A DNA stretch of 64,000 nucleotides from Cherax quadricarinatus (GCF_038502225.1 NW_027197012.1:1-64000), one strand, 5' to 3'; shown: positions 19,605-34,732, counted from the stretch's first letter. The notes: generated from the sequence alone by a model not told the origin. Program-made: numbers and translations.

Positions 19605-20180
19605 CGTATTTTCAAGCATCAGTTCCTTACGACTACAAGATAAAACTAGACAAGTGATCAGCCTCTCCTTCATAAACACTAGTGAGGTAAAATTATTGTC
19701 ACGATTAAAGCAATATATGTCTTAGATTTTCACCAGTTATCAGGATTTCACTTTGTAGTTATAAATGTTAATTGTTATAGACTACTTGAGAGACTAGTGT
19801 CCGAGTCCCCTTTCAGTCTCCTGTTTATTCATATATAAAATCTGATCCCCTGTGCACGTACCAGTTTCATGTTTGCGTCGACCCTCGGCTGTCTGTCAGC
19901 TCATAGGAGATACGCAGATTGGAGTTCAAAAAAAAAAATGCTTTTGTCTTATAGGATTGTAGAGAATTTGAAATAAATTGAGGTGGAACTGCATTTTTTG
20001 CGTTTTGACTGTAAATCTTCTGACGGTGTCGGGTGTGTAGCAGTGTTCCCGGTCAGTGTGGTGCGAGGCCAGTTTCACAGCTCAACTATATGCAGTTCTC
20101 ATAGCAGTTATATGTATTGTGTCTAGGCCTCGTTTAGTGCTTTGCAGGCAATCAAAAAAAATTTAATTCGCCTCATCGGG
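19605..20180. other. Unassigned spacer
   Basis: No gene, SINE or tandem repeat recognised. A short poly-A run occurs at about 19928-19937. Confidence 0.35.
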
Positions 20181-20918
20181 TCATGTTGGGTTCCTGGTTA
20201 TGTTGGGTCCCTGGTTATGTTGGGTCCCTGGTTATGTTGGGTTCCTGGTTATGTTGGGTCCCTGGTTATGTTGGGTCCCTGGTTATGTTGGGTCCCTGGT
20301 CATGTTGGGTCCCTGGTTATGTTGGGGCCCTGGTTATGTTGGGTCCCTGGTCATGTTGGGTAACTGGTCATGTTGGGTCCCTGGTCATGTTGGGTCCCTG
20401 GTCATGTTGGGTCCCTGGTCATGTTGGGTCCCTGGTCATGTTGGGTCTCTGGTCATGTTGGGTAACTGGTCATGTTGGGTCCCTGGTCATGTTGGGTCCC
20501 TGGTCATGTTGGGTCTCTGGTCATGTTGGGTAACTGGTCATGTTGGGTCCCTGGTCATGTTGGGTCCCTGGTCATGTTGGGTAACTGGTCATGTTGTGTA
20601 ACTGGCCATGTTGGGTAACTGGCCATGTTGGGTCTCTGGTCATGTTGGGTCTCTGGTCATGTTGAGTAACTGGTCATGTTGGGTAACTGGTCATGTTGGG
20701 TCTCTGGTCATGTTGGGTCCCTGGTCATGTTGGGTCCCTGGTCATGTTGGGTCCCTGGTCATGTTGGGTCCCTGGTCATGTTGGGTCCCTGGTCATGTTG
20801 GGTCCCTGGTCATGTTGGGTCCCTGGTCATGTTGGGTCCCTCGTCATGTTGGGTCCCTGGTCATGTTGGGTCCCTGGTCATGTTGGGTCCCTGGTCATGT
20901 TGGGTCCCTGGTCATGTT
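20181..20918 (+). repeat. 17-bp minisatellite, about 43 copies
   Basis: The unit is TCATGTTGGGTCCCTGG with variants TTATG, GGTAACTGG and GGTCTCTGG. Since 17 is not a multiple of 3, all three plus-strand frames cycle through the same 17-residue peptide (with GHVGSLVMLGPWS). These overlapping ORFs are artefacts. It abuts a LINE tail on its right. Confidence 0.95.
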
Positions 20919-20924
20919 GATGTT

Positions 20925-21363
20925 CAGTTCAATGAGCAGGCAGACTACTGCACGGTCAGCGGTACATGACCTACAAGTATCCTATAAAGGTATTCTATTC
21001 TCAGTCTATTTGACTGTAATCTCTGGCCACCTTCGCAACCGTCGGCAACAACGTTGGTCTGAGTTGATTCATAACATACTACATTATATCAAGTCGAGTT
21101 TAGGATCCTGGCCTTCTTATCATCGATGTCGTGGTTGCGAAACTACGTTTTCCAGTCTTAGCATGGGACACACACGTCTCATGGGTATCTCGTGGAGAGG
21201 CGCCCAGTTTCCACTCTGTGAGAATTGTCAGGTTCCAATTTCAGTTTGCCATATTCTGTTGGACCGTCATGTTTATCAGCGAACACACATATGTTGCCTC
21301 CGACATCGTCACCGCTCAAACAACCTTACTTTATCTTCCTCTTTATCTTCACCTCAAACATAA
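20925..21363 (+). pseudogene. C-terminal LINE fragment (Jockey/I-like, after RNase H)
   Basis: The plus frame that leaves the 17-bp array reads RNRRQQRWSELIHN, then LGSWPSYHRCRGCETTFSSL, then MGHTRLMGISWRGAQFPLCE and NCQVPISVCHILLDR. The GHTRLxxx...PxCxxCxxPxxVxHILxxC pattern is typical of the end of ORF2 in I/Jockey-type LINEs. The final Cys appears replaced (LLDRHVYQR) and the sequence is degenerate. RT, endonuclease and most of RNase H are missing. The 5' border coincides with the end of the minisatellite, so that array may have replaced or grown within the element. Confidence 0.7.
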
Positions 21364-21399
21364 TCACTGTTTTTGCAGAGGTGCTCAGAATGCAACAGT

Positions 21400-22222
21400 T
21401 TAGAAGTATATACGTATAAAGATACACAACATATCCCTCCAAACTGCCAATATCTCAAACCCCTCCTTGAAAGTGCAGACATTGTACTTCCCATTTCCAG
21501 GACTCGAGTCCGGCTATATAAAAATAACCGGTTTCCCTGAATCCCTTCACTAAATATTACCCTGCTCACACTCCAACAGCTCGTCAGGTCCCAAACACCA
21601 TTCTTCTCCATTCTAACACGCTCACGCACGCTTGCTGGAAGTCCAAGCCCCTCCCACACAAAACCTCCTTTACCCCCTCCCTCCAACCTTTCCTAGACCG
21701 ACCTCTACCCCACCGTCCCTTTACTACAGATTTATACACTCTCGAAGTCATTCTATTTTGTTCCCTCCTCTCTACATGTCCGAACCACCTCAACAACCCC
21801 TCCTCACCCCTCTGGATAATAGTTTTGGTTATCTCACACCTCCTCCTAATTTCCAAACTACAAACACACTGCATTATATTCACACCACACATTGTTCTCA
21901 GACATGACATCTCCATTGCCTCCAGCCTTCTCCTTGTTGCAACATTCATCACCCATGCTTTACACTTATACAAAAGCGTTGATATAACTATATTCTCATA
22001 CATTCCCCTTTTTGCTTCCATGGACGAAGTTCTTTGTCTCCACAGACTCCTCAGTGCACCATTCAGCTTTTTTCCCTCTTCAGTTCTATGATTAACCTCA
22101 TCCTTCATAGACCCATCTGCTGACACGTCCACTCCTAAATATCTGAATACATTCACCTCCTCCATACTCTCTCCCTCCAATCTGATATCCAATCTTTCGT
22201 TACCTAATTTTTTTATCATCAC
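21400..22222 (-). pseudogene. 3' fragment of an RTE-like LINE reverse transcriptase
   Basis: The minus ORF 22222-21584 (212 codons) reads from the end of the RT domain (NVFRYLGVDVSADGSMKDEV) through LYKCKAWVMNVATRRRLEAM and LLRWFGHVERREQNRM to KGRWGRGRSRKGWREGV. The YLG...GSMKDEV block and the LRWFGHVERR...GRGRPR-type tail are standard at the C-terminus of RTE-type LINEs in invertebrates. Endonuclease and the catalytic RT motifs are absent. The truncated 5' end sits against a long (AT)n microsatellite at 22242. A 3' untranslated tail with CCTGGAAATGGGAAGTACAA extends to about 21400. Confidence 0.78.
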
Positions 22223-22241
22223 CTTACTCTTTCATATATTC

Positions 22242-22351
<110 letters not shown>

Positions 22352-22407
22352 AAGAGAGTGAGACATTAGCTTCCATGTGATAACTTGTAAATGTTTCTGC
22401 TGATTGT

Positions 22408-22498
22408 CTTGACATCACACACACACACACACAACACACACACAACACACACACAACACACACACAACACACACACAACACACACACAACACACACAC
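22408..22498 (+). repeat. (CA)n-derived 12-bp repeat
   Basis: Starts as CA repeats and becomes ACACACACACA-A units of about 12 bp. The LINE coding sequence begins at its right edge with CGACAGTATGAAAATGAC. Confidence 0.93.
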
Positions 22499-24291
22499 GA
22501 CAGTATGAAAATGACATAGCATCGAGAATCAAGACAGACCCGAAACTGTTGTATAGCCACATCAGGAGGAAGACAACAGTCAAAGACCAGGTGATCAGAT
22601 TAAGGACAGAAGGTGGAGAACTCACAAGAAATGATCAGGAGGTATGTGAGGAGCTGAACAGGAGATTTAAGGAAGTTTTTACAGTAGAGACAGGAAGGGC
22701 TGTGGGAAGACAGAACAGAAGGGAACATCAAGAGGGAATATACCAACAAGTGTTGGATGACATACGAACAACTGAGGAGGAGGTGAAGAAGCTCTTAAGT
22801 GACCTTGACACCTCAAAGGCGATGGGACCGGACAACATCTCCCCATGGGTCCTTAGAGAAGGAGCAGAGATGCTGTGTGTGCCTCTAACCACAATCTTCA
22901 ACACATCCCTTGAAACTGGGCAACTACCTAAGAAATGGAAGACAGCTAATGTAGTCCCCATATTTAAGAAAGGAAACAGAAACGAGGCACTAAACTACAG
23001 ACCTGTGTCTCTGACATGTATTGTGTGCAAAGTCATGGAGAAGATTATCAGGAGGAGAGTGGTCGAACACCTGGAAAGGAACAAGATTATAAATGAAAAC
23101 CAGCATGGGTTCATGGAAGGCAAATCTTGTATCACAAACCTCCTGGAGTTTTATGACAAGGTAACAGAAGTAAGACATGAGAGAGAGGGTTGGGTAGATT
23201 GCGTTTTCCTAGACTGCAGGAAGGCCTTTGACACAGTTCCCCACAAGAGATTAGTGCAGAAGCTGGAGGATCAGGCACACGTAAAAGGAAGGGCACTGCA
23301 ATGGATAAGGGAATACCTGACAGGGAGGCAGCAACGAGTCATGGTACGTGAAGAGGTATCACAGTGGGCGCCTGTTACGAGCGGGGTCCCACAGGGGTCA
23401 GTTCTAGGACCAGTGCTATTTTTGATATATGTGAACGACATGATGGAAGGAATAGACTCTGAAGTGTCCCTGTTCGCAGATGACGTGAAGTTGATGAGAA
23501 GAATTAAATCGGACGAGGATGAGGCAGGACTGCAAAGAGACCTGGAGAGGCTGGACATGTGGTCCAGTAACTGGCTTCTCGAATTCAATCCAGCCAAATG
23601 CAAAGTCATGAAGATTGGGGAGGGGCAAAGAAGACCGCAGACAGAGTATAGGCTAGGTGGACAAAGACTACAGACCTCACTCAGGGAGAAAGACCTTGGG
23701 GTGACCATAACACCGAGCACATCACCGGAGGCACACATCAACCAAATAACCGCTGCAGCATACGGGCGCCTGGCAAACCTGAGAATAGCGTTCCGATACC
23801 TTAATAAGGAATCGTTCAAGACACTGTACACTGTGTATGTTAGGCCCATACTGGAGTATGCAGCACCAGTCTGGAACCCACACCTGGTCAAGCACGTCAA
23901 GAAGTTAGAGAAAGTACAAAGGTTTGCAACAAGGCTAGTCCCAGAGCTCAAGGGAATGTCGTACGAGGAAAGGTTAAGGGAAATCGGACTGACGACACTG
24001 GAGGACAGAAGGGTCAGGGGAGACATGATAACGACATACAAGATACTGCGGGGAATAGACAAGGTGGACAGAGATAGGATGTTCCAGAGAGGGGACACAG
24101 GGACAAGGGGTCACAACTGGAAGCTGAAGACTCAGACGAGTCACAGGGACGTTAGGAAGTATTTCTTCAGTCATAGAGTTGTCAGCAAGTGGAATAGCCT
24201 AGCAAGTGAAGTAGTGGAGGCAGGAACCATACATAGTTTTAAGAAGAGGTATGACAAAGCTCAGGAAGCAGAGAGAGAGAGGATCCAGTAG
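22497..24291 (+). CDS. LINE reverse transcriptase ORF, 5'-truncated (CR1/L2-like)
   Basis: The frame is open from the microsatellite edge, without a true Met start, to the TAG at 24291, about 597 codons. It begins in the endonuclease-RT linker (IKTDPKLLYSHIRRK) and covers a whole RT domain: MGPDNISPWVLREGAEM, VVPIFKKGNRNEALNYRPVS, CRKAFDTVPHKRLV, SGVPQGSVLGPVLFLIYVND and the catalytic FADD at 23473-23484. The C-terminal region has WNPHLVKHVKKLEKVQRFAT and WNSLASEVVEAGTIHSFKKR. No internal stop or frameshift occurs. The apurinic endonuclease and ORF1 are missing, so it cannot move on its own. The 3' UTR runs to about 24357, where the 20-bp satellite begins. The fragment at 4430-4729 is the same family. 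Confidence 0.88.
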
Positions 24292-24357
24292 CGATCAGTG
24301 AAGAGGCGGGGCCAGGAGCTGAGTCTCGACCCCTGCAACCACAATTAGGTGAGTACA
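24292..24357 (+). other. 3' UTR end of the CR1/L2-like LINE
   Basis: AGGCGGGGCCAGGAGCTGAG and TCTCGACCCCTGCAACCAC lead to the end GTGAGTACAAG. The same tail ends the copy at 4430, where it runs into (CA)n; here it runs into the 20-bp array. Confidence 0.8.
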
Positions 24358-27344
24358 AGTATCAACACCATGCCTACTGTATCAACACGCCTACTGTATC
24401 AACACCACGCACTGTATCAACACCATGCCTACTGTATCAACACCACGCCTTCTGTATCAACACCATGCCTACTGTATCAACACCACGCCTACTGTATCAA
24501 CACCATGCCTACTGTATCAACACCACGCCTACTGTATCAACACCACGCCTACTGTATCAACAACACGCCTACTGTATCAACACCACGCCTACTGTATCAA
24601 CACCACGCCTACTGTATCAACACAATGCCTACTGTATCAACACAATGCCTACTGTATCAACACCACGCCTACTGTATCAACACGCCTACTGTATCAACAC
24701 GCCTACTGTATCAACACGCCTACTGTATCAACACCACGCCTACTGTATCAACACCACGCCTACTGTATCAACACCACGCCTACTGTATCAACACCACGCC
24801 TACTGTATCAACACGCCTACTGTATCAACACCACGCCTACTGTATCAACACCACGCACTGTATAAACACCACGCACTGTATCAACACAATGCCTACTGTA
24901 TCAACACAATGCCTACTGTATCAACACCATGCCTACAGTATCAACACCATGCCTACTGTATCAACACCATGCCTACTGTATCAACACCACGCCTACTGTA
25001 TCAACACCACGCCTACTGTATCAACACGCCTACTGTATCAACACCACGCCTACTGTATCAACACCATGCCTACTGTATCAACACCACGCACTGTATAAAC
25101 ACCACGCACTGTATCAACACCATGCCTACGGTATCAACACCACGCCTACTGTATCAACACCATGCCTACTGTATCAACACCATGCCTACTGTATCAACAC
25201 AATGCCTACTGTATCAACACCATGCCTACTGTATCAACACCACGCCTACTGTATCAACACCATGCCTACTGTATCAACACCATGCCTACTGTATCAACAC
25301 CACGCACTGTATCAACGCCACGCCTACTGTATCAACACCATGCCTACTGTATCAACACCATGCCTACTGTATCAACACCATGCCTACTGTATCAACACCA
25401 CGCCTACTGTATCAACACCATGCCTACTGTATCAACACCATGCCTACTGTATCAACACCATGCCTACTGTATCAACACCATGCCTACTGTATCAACACCA
25501 CGCCTACTGTATCAACACCATGCCTTCTGTATCAACACCATGCCTACTGTATCAACACCATGCCTACTGTATCAACACCACGCCTACTGTATCAACACCA
25601 CGCCTACTGTATCAGCACCATGCCTACTGTATCAACACCAAGCCTACTATATCAACACCACGCCTACTGTATCAACACCACGCCTACTGTATCAACACCA
25701 CGCCTAATGTATCAACACCATGCCTACTGTATCAACCCCATGCCTACTGTATCAACACCACGCCTACTGTATCAACACCACGCCTACTGTATCAACACCA
25801 CGCCTACTGTATCAACACCATGCCTACTGTATCAACACCATGCCTACTGTATCAACACAATGCCTACTGTATCAACACCATGCCTACTGTATCAACACAA
25901 TGCCTACTGTATCAACACCACGCCTACTGTATCAACACCATGCCTACTGTATCAACACCATGCCTACTGTATCAACACAATGCCTACTCTATCAACACCA
26001 CGGCAACTGTATCAACACCATGCATACTGTATCAACACCACGCACTGTATCAACACTATGCCTACTGTATCAACACCACGCACTGTATAAACACCACGCA
26101 CTGTATCAACACTATGCCTACTGTATCAACACCACGCCTACTGTATCAACACCACGCACTGTATCAACACCACGCACTGTATCAACACCATGCCTACTGT
26201 ATCAACACCACGCCTACTGTATCAACACCACGCACTGTATCAACACCACGCCTACTGTATCAACACCACGCCTACTGTATCAACACGCACTGTATAAACA
26301 CCACGCACTGTATCAACACCATGCCTACTGTATCAACACGCCTACTGTATCAACACCACGCACTGTATCAACACAAAGCCAACTGTATCAACACAACGCC
26401 TACTGTATCAACACCAAGCCTACTGTATCAACACAACGCCCACTGTATCAACACCACGCCTACTGTATCAACACCACGCCTACTGTATCAACACCACGCC
26501 TACTGTATCAACACCACGCCTACTGCATCAACACCACGCCTACTGTATCAACACCACGCCTACTGTATCAACACAATGCCTACTGTATCAACACAATGCC
26601 TACTGTATCAACACCACGCCTACTGTATCAACACGCCTACTGTATCAACACGCCTACTGTATCAACACCACGCCTACTGTATCAACACCACGCCTACTGT
26701 ATCAACACCACGCCTACTGTATCAACACCACGCCTACTGTATCAACACCACGCCTACTGTATCAACACGCATACTGTATCAACACCACGCCTACTGTATC
26801 AACACCACGCACTGTATAAACACCACGCACTGTATCAACACAATGCCTACTGTATCAACACAATGCCTACTGTATCAACACCATGCCTACAGTATCAACA
26901 CCATGCCTACTGTATCAACACCATGCCTACTGTATCAACACCACGCCTACTGTATCAACACCATGCCTACTGTATCAACACCACGCCTACTGTATCAACA
27001 CCACGCCTACTGTATCAACACCATGCCTACTGTATCAACACCACGCACTGTATAAACACCACGCACTGTATCAACACCATGCCTACGGTATCAACACCAC
27101 GCCTACTGTATCAACACCATGCCTACTGTATCAAGACCATGCCTACTGTATCAACACAATGCCTACTGTATCAACACCATGCCTACTGTATCAACACCAC
27201 GCCTACTGTATCAACACCATGCCTACTGTATCAACACCATGCCTACTGTATCAACACCACGCACTGTATCAACGCCACGCACTGTATCAACACCAAGCCT
27301 ACTGTATCAGCACGCACTGTATCAACACCATGCCTACTGTATCA
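24358..27344 (+). repeat. 20-bp satellite block, ~150 units
   Basis: The unit is CTGTATCAACACCATGCCTA, with CACGCC, CAATGCC and shortened 14-15-bp variants. No stop codon exists in the consensus in any plus frame, so several long chance ORFs run through. Rare variants (CTACGGTATC, TGTATAAAC, CAACGCC) recur about 1.95 kb apart, showing a block duplication of 24580-25310 as 26540-27270. Confidence 0.96.
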
Positions 27345-30300
27345 ACATCACACTGTATCAACTTCACGCATTGTATCAACATCACACTGTATCAACATCA
27401 ACACACTGTATCAACATCACACTGTATCAACACAACACACTGTATAAACCCAACACACTGTATCAACATCAACACACTGTATAAACATCAACACACTGTA
27501 TCAACATCAACACACTGTATCAACATCAACACACTGTATCAATACAACACACTGTATCAACATCAACACACTGTATCAACATCAACACACTGTATCAACA
27601 TCAACACACTGTATCAACATCAACACACTGTATCAACACAACACACTGTATCAACACAACACACTGTATCAACACAACACACTGTATCAACACAACACAC
27701 TGTATCAACATCAACACACTGTATCAACATCAACACACTGTATCAACATCAACACACTGTATCAATACAACACACTGTATCAACATCAACACACTGTATA
27801 AATACAACACACTTTATCAAAAACAACACACTGTATCAACATCAACACACTGTATCAACATCAACACGCTGTATCAACATCAACACACTGTATCAACATC
27901 AACACACTGTATCAACATCAACACACTGTATCAACACAACACACTGTATCAATACAACACACTGTATCAACACAACACACTGTATCAACACAACACACTG
28001 TATCAACACAACACACTGTATCAACACAACACACTGTATCAACATCAACACACTGTATCAACATCAACACACTGTATCAACACAACACACTGTATCAACA
28101 CAACACACTGTATCAACATCAACACACTGTATCAACATCAACACACTGTATCAACATCAACACGCTGTATCAACACAACACACTGTATCAACACAACACA
28201 CTGTATCAACATCAACACACTGTATCAACACAACACACTGTATCAACATCAACACACTGTATCAACATCAACACACTGTATCAACATCAACACGCTGTAT
28301 CAACACAACACACTGTATCAACACAACACACTGTATCAACATCAACACACTGTATCAACAACACACTGTATCAACATCAAAACACTGTATCAACATCAAC
28401 ACACTGTATCAACATCAACACACTGTATCAACATCAACACACTGTATCAACATCAACACACTGTATCAACAAAACACACTGTATCAACATCACACTGTAT
28501 CAACACAACACACTGTATCAACACACACTGTATCAACATCAACACACTGTATCAACATCAACACACTGTATCATCAACACACTGTATCAACATCAACACA
28601 CTGTATCAACACACTGTATCAACATCAACACACTGTATCATCAACACACTGTATCAACATCAACACACTGTATCAACACAACACACTGTATCAACATCAA
28701 CACACTGTATCAACACAACACACTGTATCAACATCAACACACTGTATCAACACAACACACTGTATCAACACAACACGCTGTATCAACACAACACGCTGTA
28801 TCAACATCAACACACTGTATCAACATCAACACACTGTATCAACACACACTGCATCAACACAACACCCTGTATCAACACAACACGCTGTATCAACATCAAC
28901 ACACTGTATCAACACAACACACTGTATCAACACAACACGCTGTATCAACACAACACGCTGTATCAACATCAACACTCTGTATCAACACAACACACTGTAT
29001 CAACACACGCTGTATCAACACAACACACTGTATCAACATCAACACACTGTATCAACACAACACACTGTATCAACACAACACATTGTATCAACACAACACA
29101 CTGTATCAACATCAACACACTGTATCAACACAACACACTGTATCAACATCAACACACTGTATCAACATCAACACACTGTATCAACACATCACACTGTATC
29201 AACACAACACACTGTATCAACACATCACACTGTATCAACATCAACACACTGTATCAACATCAACACACTGTATCAACATCACACTGTATCAACATCAACA
29301 CACTGTATCAACATCAACACACTGTATCAACATCAGCACACTGTATCAACACAACACACTGTATCAACATCACACTGTATCAACATCAACACACTGTATC
29401 AACACAACACACTGTATCAACACAACACACTGTATCAACATCAACACACTGTATCAACACAACACACTGTATCAACATCAACACACTGTATCAACATCAA
29501 CACACTGTATCAACATCAACACACTGTATCAACATCAACACACTATATCAACACAACACACTGTATCAACACAACACACTGTATCAACACAACACACTGT
29601 ATCAACACAACACACTGTATCAACACAACACACTGTATCAACACAACACACTGTATCAACACCAACACACTGTATCAACACCAACACACTGTATCAACAT
29701 CAACACACTGTATCAACATCAACACACTGTATCAACATCAACACACTGTATCAACACAACACACTGTATCAACATCAACACGCTGTATCAACAACAACAC
29801 ACTGTATCAACACAACACACTGTATAAACACAACACACTGTATCAACACAACACTGTATCAACACACACTGTATCAACACAACACACTGTATCAACACAA
29901 CACACTGTATCAACACAACACACTGTATCAACACAACACACTGTATCAACACAACACGCTGTATCAACACAACACGCTGTATCAACACAACACACTGTAT
30001 CAACACAACACACTGTATCAACATCAACACACTGTATCAACACAACACACTGTATCAACACAACACACTGTATCAACATCAACACACTGTATCAACATCA
30101 ACACACTGTATCAACACAACACACTGTATCAACATCACACTGTATCAACACAACACACTGTATCAACACAACACACTGTATCAACACAACACACTGTATC
30201 AACATCAACACACTGTATCAACACAACACACTGTATCAACACAACACGCTGTATCAACACAACACACTGTATCAACACAACACACTGTATCAACATCAAC

Positions 30301-33300
30301 ACACTGTATCAACATCAACACACTGTATCAACACAACACACTGTATCAACATCACACTGTATCAACACAACACACTGTATCAACACAACACACTGTATCA
30401 TCAACACACTGTATCAACATCAACACACTGTATCAACATCAACACGCTGTATCAACACACACTGTATCAACATCAACACGCTGTATCAACACAACACACT
30501 GTATCAACATCAACACACTGTATCAATACAACACACTGTATCAACACAACACACTGTATCAACACAACACACTGTATCAACATCAACACACTGTATCAAC
30601 ACAACACACTGTATCAACATCAACACACTGTATCAACACAACACACTGTATCAACATCAACACACTGTATCAACACAACACACTGTATCAACACAACACA
30701 CTGTATCAACATCAACACACTGTATCAACATCAACACACTGTATCAACATCAACACACTGTATCAACATCAACACACTGTATCAACACAACACACTGTAT
30801 CAACATCAACACACTGTATCAACATCAACACACTGTATCAACATCAACACACTGTATCAACATCAACACACTGTATCAACACAACACACTGTATCAACAC
30901 AACACACTGTATCAACATCAACACACTGTATCAACACAACACACTGTATCAACATCAACACACTGTATCAACATCAACACACTGTATCAACATCAACACA
31001 CTGTATCAACATCAACACACTGTATCAACATCAACACACTGTATCAACATCAACACACTGTATCAACACAACACACTGTATCAACACAACACACTGTATC
31101 AACATCACACTGTATCAACACAACACACTGTATCAACATCAACACACTGTATCAACATCAACACACTGTATCAACACAACACACTGTATCAACATCAACA
31201 CACTGTATCAACATCAACACACTGAATCAACATCAACACGCTGTATCAACATCAACACAACACACTGTATCAACATCAACACACTGTATCAACACAACAC
31301 ACTGTATCAACACAACAAACTTTTTCAAAACAACACACTGTATCAACATCAACACGCTGTATCAACACAACACACTGTATCAACACAACACACTGTATCA
31401 ACATCAACACACTGTATCAACATCAACACACTGTATCAACACACTGTATCAACACAACACACTGTATCAACATCAACACACTGTATCAACAACAACATCA
31501 ACACACTGTATCAACACAACACACTGTATCAACAACAACACACTGTATCAACACAACACTCTGTATCAACACAACACACTGTATCAACATCAACACACTG
31601 TATCAACACAACACACTGTATCAACATCAACAACTGTATCAACACAACACTGTATCAACACAACACACTGTATCAACACAACACACTGTATCAACATCAA
31701 CACACTGTATCAACACAACACACTGTATCAACACAACACACTGTATCAACACAACACACTGTACAACACACTGTATCAACACAACACACTGTATCAACAT
31801 CACAATGTATCAACACAACACACTGTATCAACATCAAACACACTGTATCAACACAACACACTGTATCAACACAACACACATCAACATAAACACACTGTAT
31901 CAACACAACACACTGTATCAACAACATCAACACAACACACTGTATCAACACAACACACTGTATCAACATCAACACACTGTATCAACACAACACACTGTAT
32001 CAACATCACTCTGTATCAACATCAACACACTGTATCAACACAACACACTGTATCAACATCAACACACTGTATCAACACAACACACTGTATCAACATCAAC
32101 ACACTGTATCAACACAACACACTGTATCAACATCAACACACTGTATCAACACAACACACTGTATCAACACAACACACTGTATCAACACAACACACTGTAT
32201 CAACATCAACACACTGTATCAACACAACACACTGTATCAACATCACACTGTATCAACACAACACACTGTATCAACATCAACACACTGTATCAACATCAGC
32301 ACACTGTATCAACACACTGTATCAACACAACACACTGTATCAACATCAACAACACACTGTATCAACATCAACACACTGTATCAACATCAACACACTGTAT
32401 CAACACAACACACTGTATCAACACAACACACTGTATCAACAACACACTGTATCAACACACTGTATCAACATCAACACACTGTATCAACATCAACACACTG
32501 TATCAACACAACACACTGTATCAACACAACACACTGTATCAACATCAACACACTGTATCAACACAACACACTGTATCAACACAACACACTGTATCAACAT
32601 CAACACACTGTACAACACACTGTATCAACACAACACACTGTATCAACATCAACACACTGTATCAACACACACTGCATCAACACAACACACTGTATCAACA
32701 TCAACACACTGTATCAACATCAACACACTGTATCAACATCAACACACAACACACTGTATCAACACAACACACTGTATCAACACAACACACTGTATCAACA
32801 TCAACACACTGTATCAACACAACACACTGTATCAACTGTATCTGTATCAACACAACACACTGTATCAACATCAACACACTGTATCAACACAACACACTGT
32901 ATCAACATCAACACACTGTATCAACATCAACACACTGTATCAACACAACACACTGTATCAACACCAACACACATCAACACACACTGTATCAACACAACAC
33001 ACTGTATCAACATCAACACACTGTATCAACATCAACACACTGTATCAACTGTATCAACACAACACACTGTATCAACATCAACACACTGTATCAACATCAA
33101 CACACTGTATCAACATCAACACACTGTATCAACATCAACACACTGTATCAACATCAACACACTGTATCAACATCAACACACTGTATCAACATCACACTGT
33201 ATCATCACGCACTGTATCAACATCAACACACTGTATCAACATCAACACTCTGTATCAACATCAACACACTGTATCAACATCAACACAGTATCAACACAAC

Positions 33301-34732
33301 ACACACTGTATCAACATCAACACACTGTATCAACATCAACACAACACACTGCATCAACATCACACTGTATCAACACAACACACTGTATCATCAACACACT
33401 GTATCAACATCAACACACTGTATCAACATCAACACACTGTATCAACACAACACACTGTATCAACATCAACACACTGTATCAACATCAACACACTGTATCA
33501 ACATCAACACACTGTATCAACACAACACACTGTATCAACATCAACACACTGTATCAACACAACACACTGTATCAACATCACTGTATCAACACAACACACT
33601 GTATCAACACAACACACTGTATCAACATCAACACACTGTATCAACACAACACACTGTATCAACACAACACACTGTATCAACACAACACACTGTATCAACA
33701 TCAACACACTGTATCAACATCACACTGCTGTATCAACACAACACACTGTATATCACACTGTATCAACACAACACACTGTATCAACATCAACACACTGTAT
33801 CAACATCAACACACTGTATCAACACAACACACTGTATCAACATCAACACACTGTATCAACATCAACACACTGTATCAACATCAACACACTGTATCAACAT
33901 CAACACACTGTATCAACATCAACACACTGTATCATCAACACACTGTATCAACACAACACACTGTATCAACATCAACACGCTGTATCAACACACACTGTAT
34001 CAACATCAACACACTATCAACATCAACACACTGTATCAACATCAACACACTGTATCAACATCAACACACTGTATCAACATCAACACACTGTATCAACATC
34101 AACACACTGTATCAACATCAACACACTGTATCAACATCAACACACTGTATCAACATCAACACACTGTATCAACATCAACACACTGTATCAACATCAACAC
34201 ACTGTATCAACATCAACACACTGTATCAACACAACACACTGTATCAACACACTGTATCACATCACACTGTATCAACACACTGTATCAACATCAACACACT
34301 GTATCACCATCAACACACTGTATCAACACAACACACATCAACACAACACACTGTATCAACATCAACACACTATATCAGCATCACACTGTATCAACATCAA
34401 CACACTGTATCAACATCAACACACTGTATCAACATCAACACACTGTATCAACATCAACACACTGTATCAACATCAACACACTGTATCAACATCAACACAC
34501 TGTATCAACATCAACACACTGTATCAACATCAACACACTGTATCAACATCAACACACTGTATCAACACAACACACTGTATCAACACAACACACTGTATCA
34601 ACATCAACACACTGTATCAACATCAACACACTGTATCAACACAACACACTGTATCAACATCAACACACTGTATCAACATCAACACACTGTATCAACACAA
34701 CACACTGTATCAACATCAACACACTGTATCAA
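27345..34732 (+). repeat. 18/19-bp satellite block, ~400 units
   Basis: Units ACTGTATCAACACAACAC (18) and ACTGTATCAACATCAACAC (19) alternate in runs, with occasional 12-14-bp short forms. They share CTGTATCAACA with the 20-bp block, so the two blocks have a common origin. The longest chance ORF exceeds 1890 codons. Runs of the 18-bp form are frame-locked and give open frames on the minus strand too. Confidence 0.96.

Noticed and set aside
20142..20969. Overlapping ORFs rich in Gly, Trp and Val
   Set aside because: All three frames give the same 17-residue cycle because the DNA unit is 17 bp; this is a minisatellite artefact.
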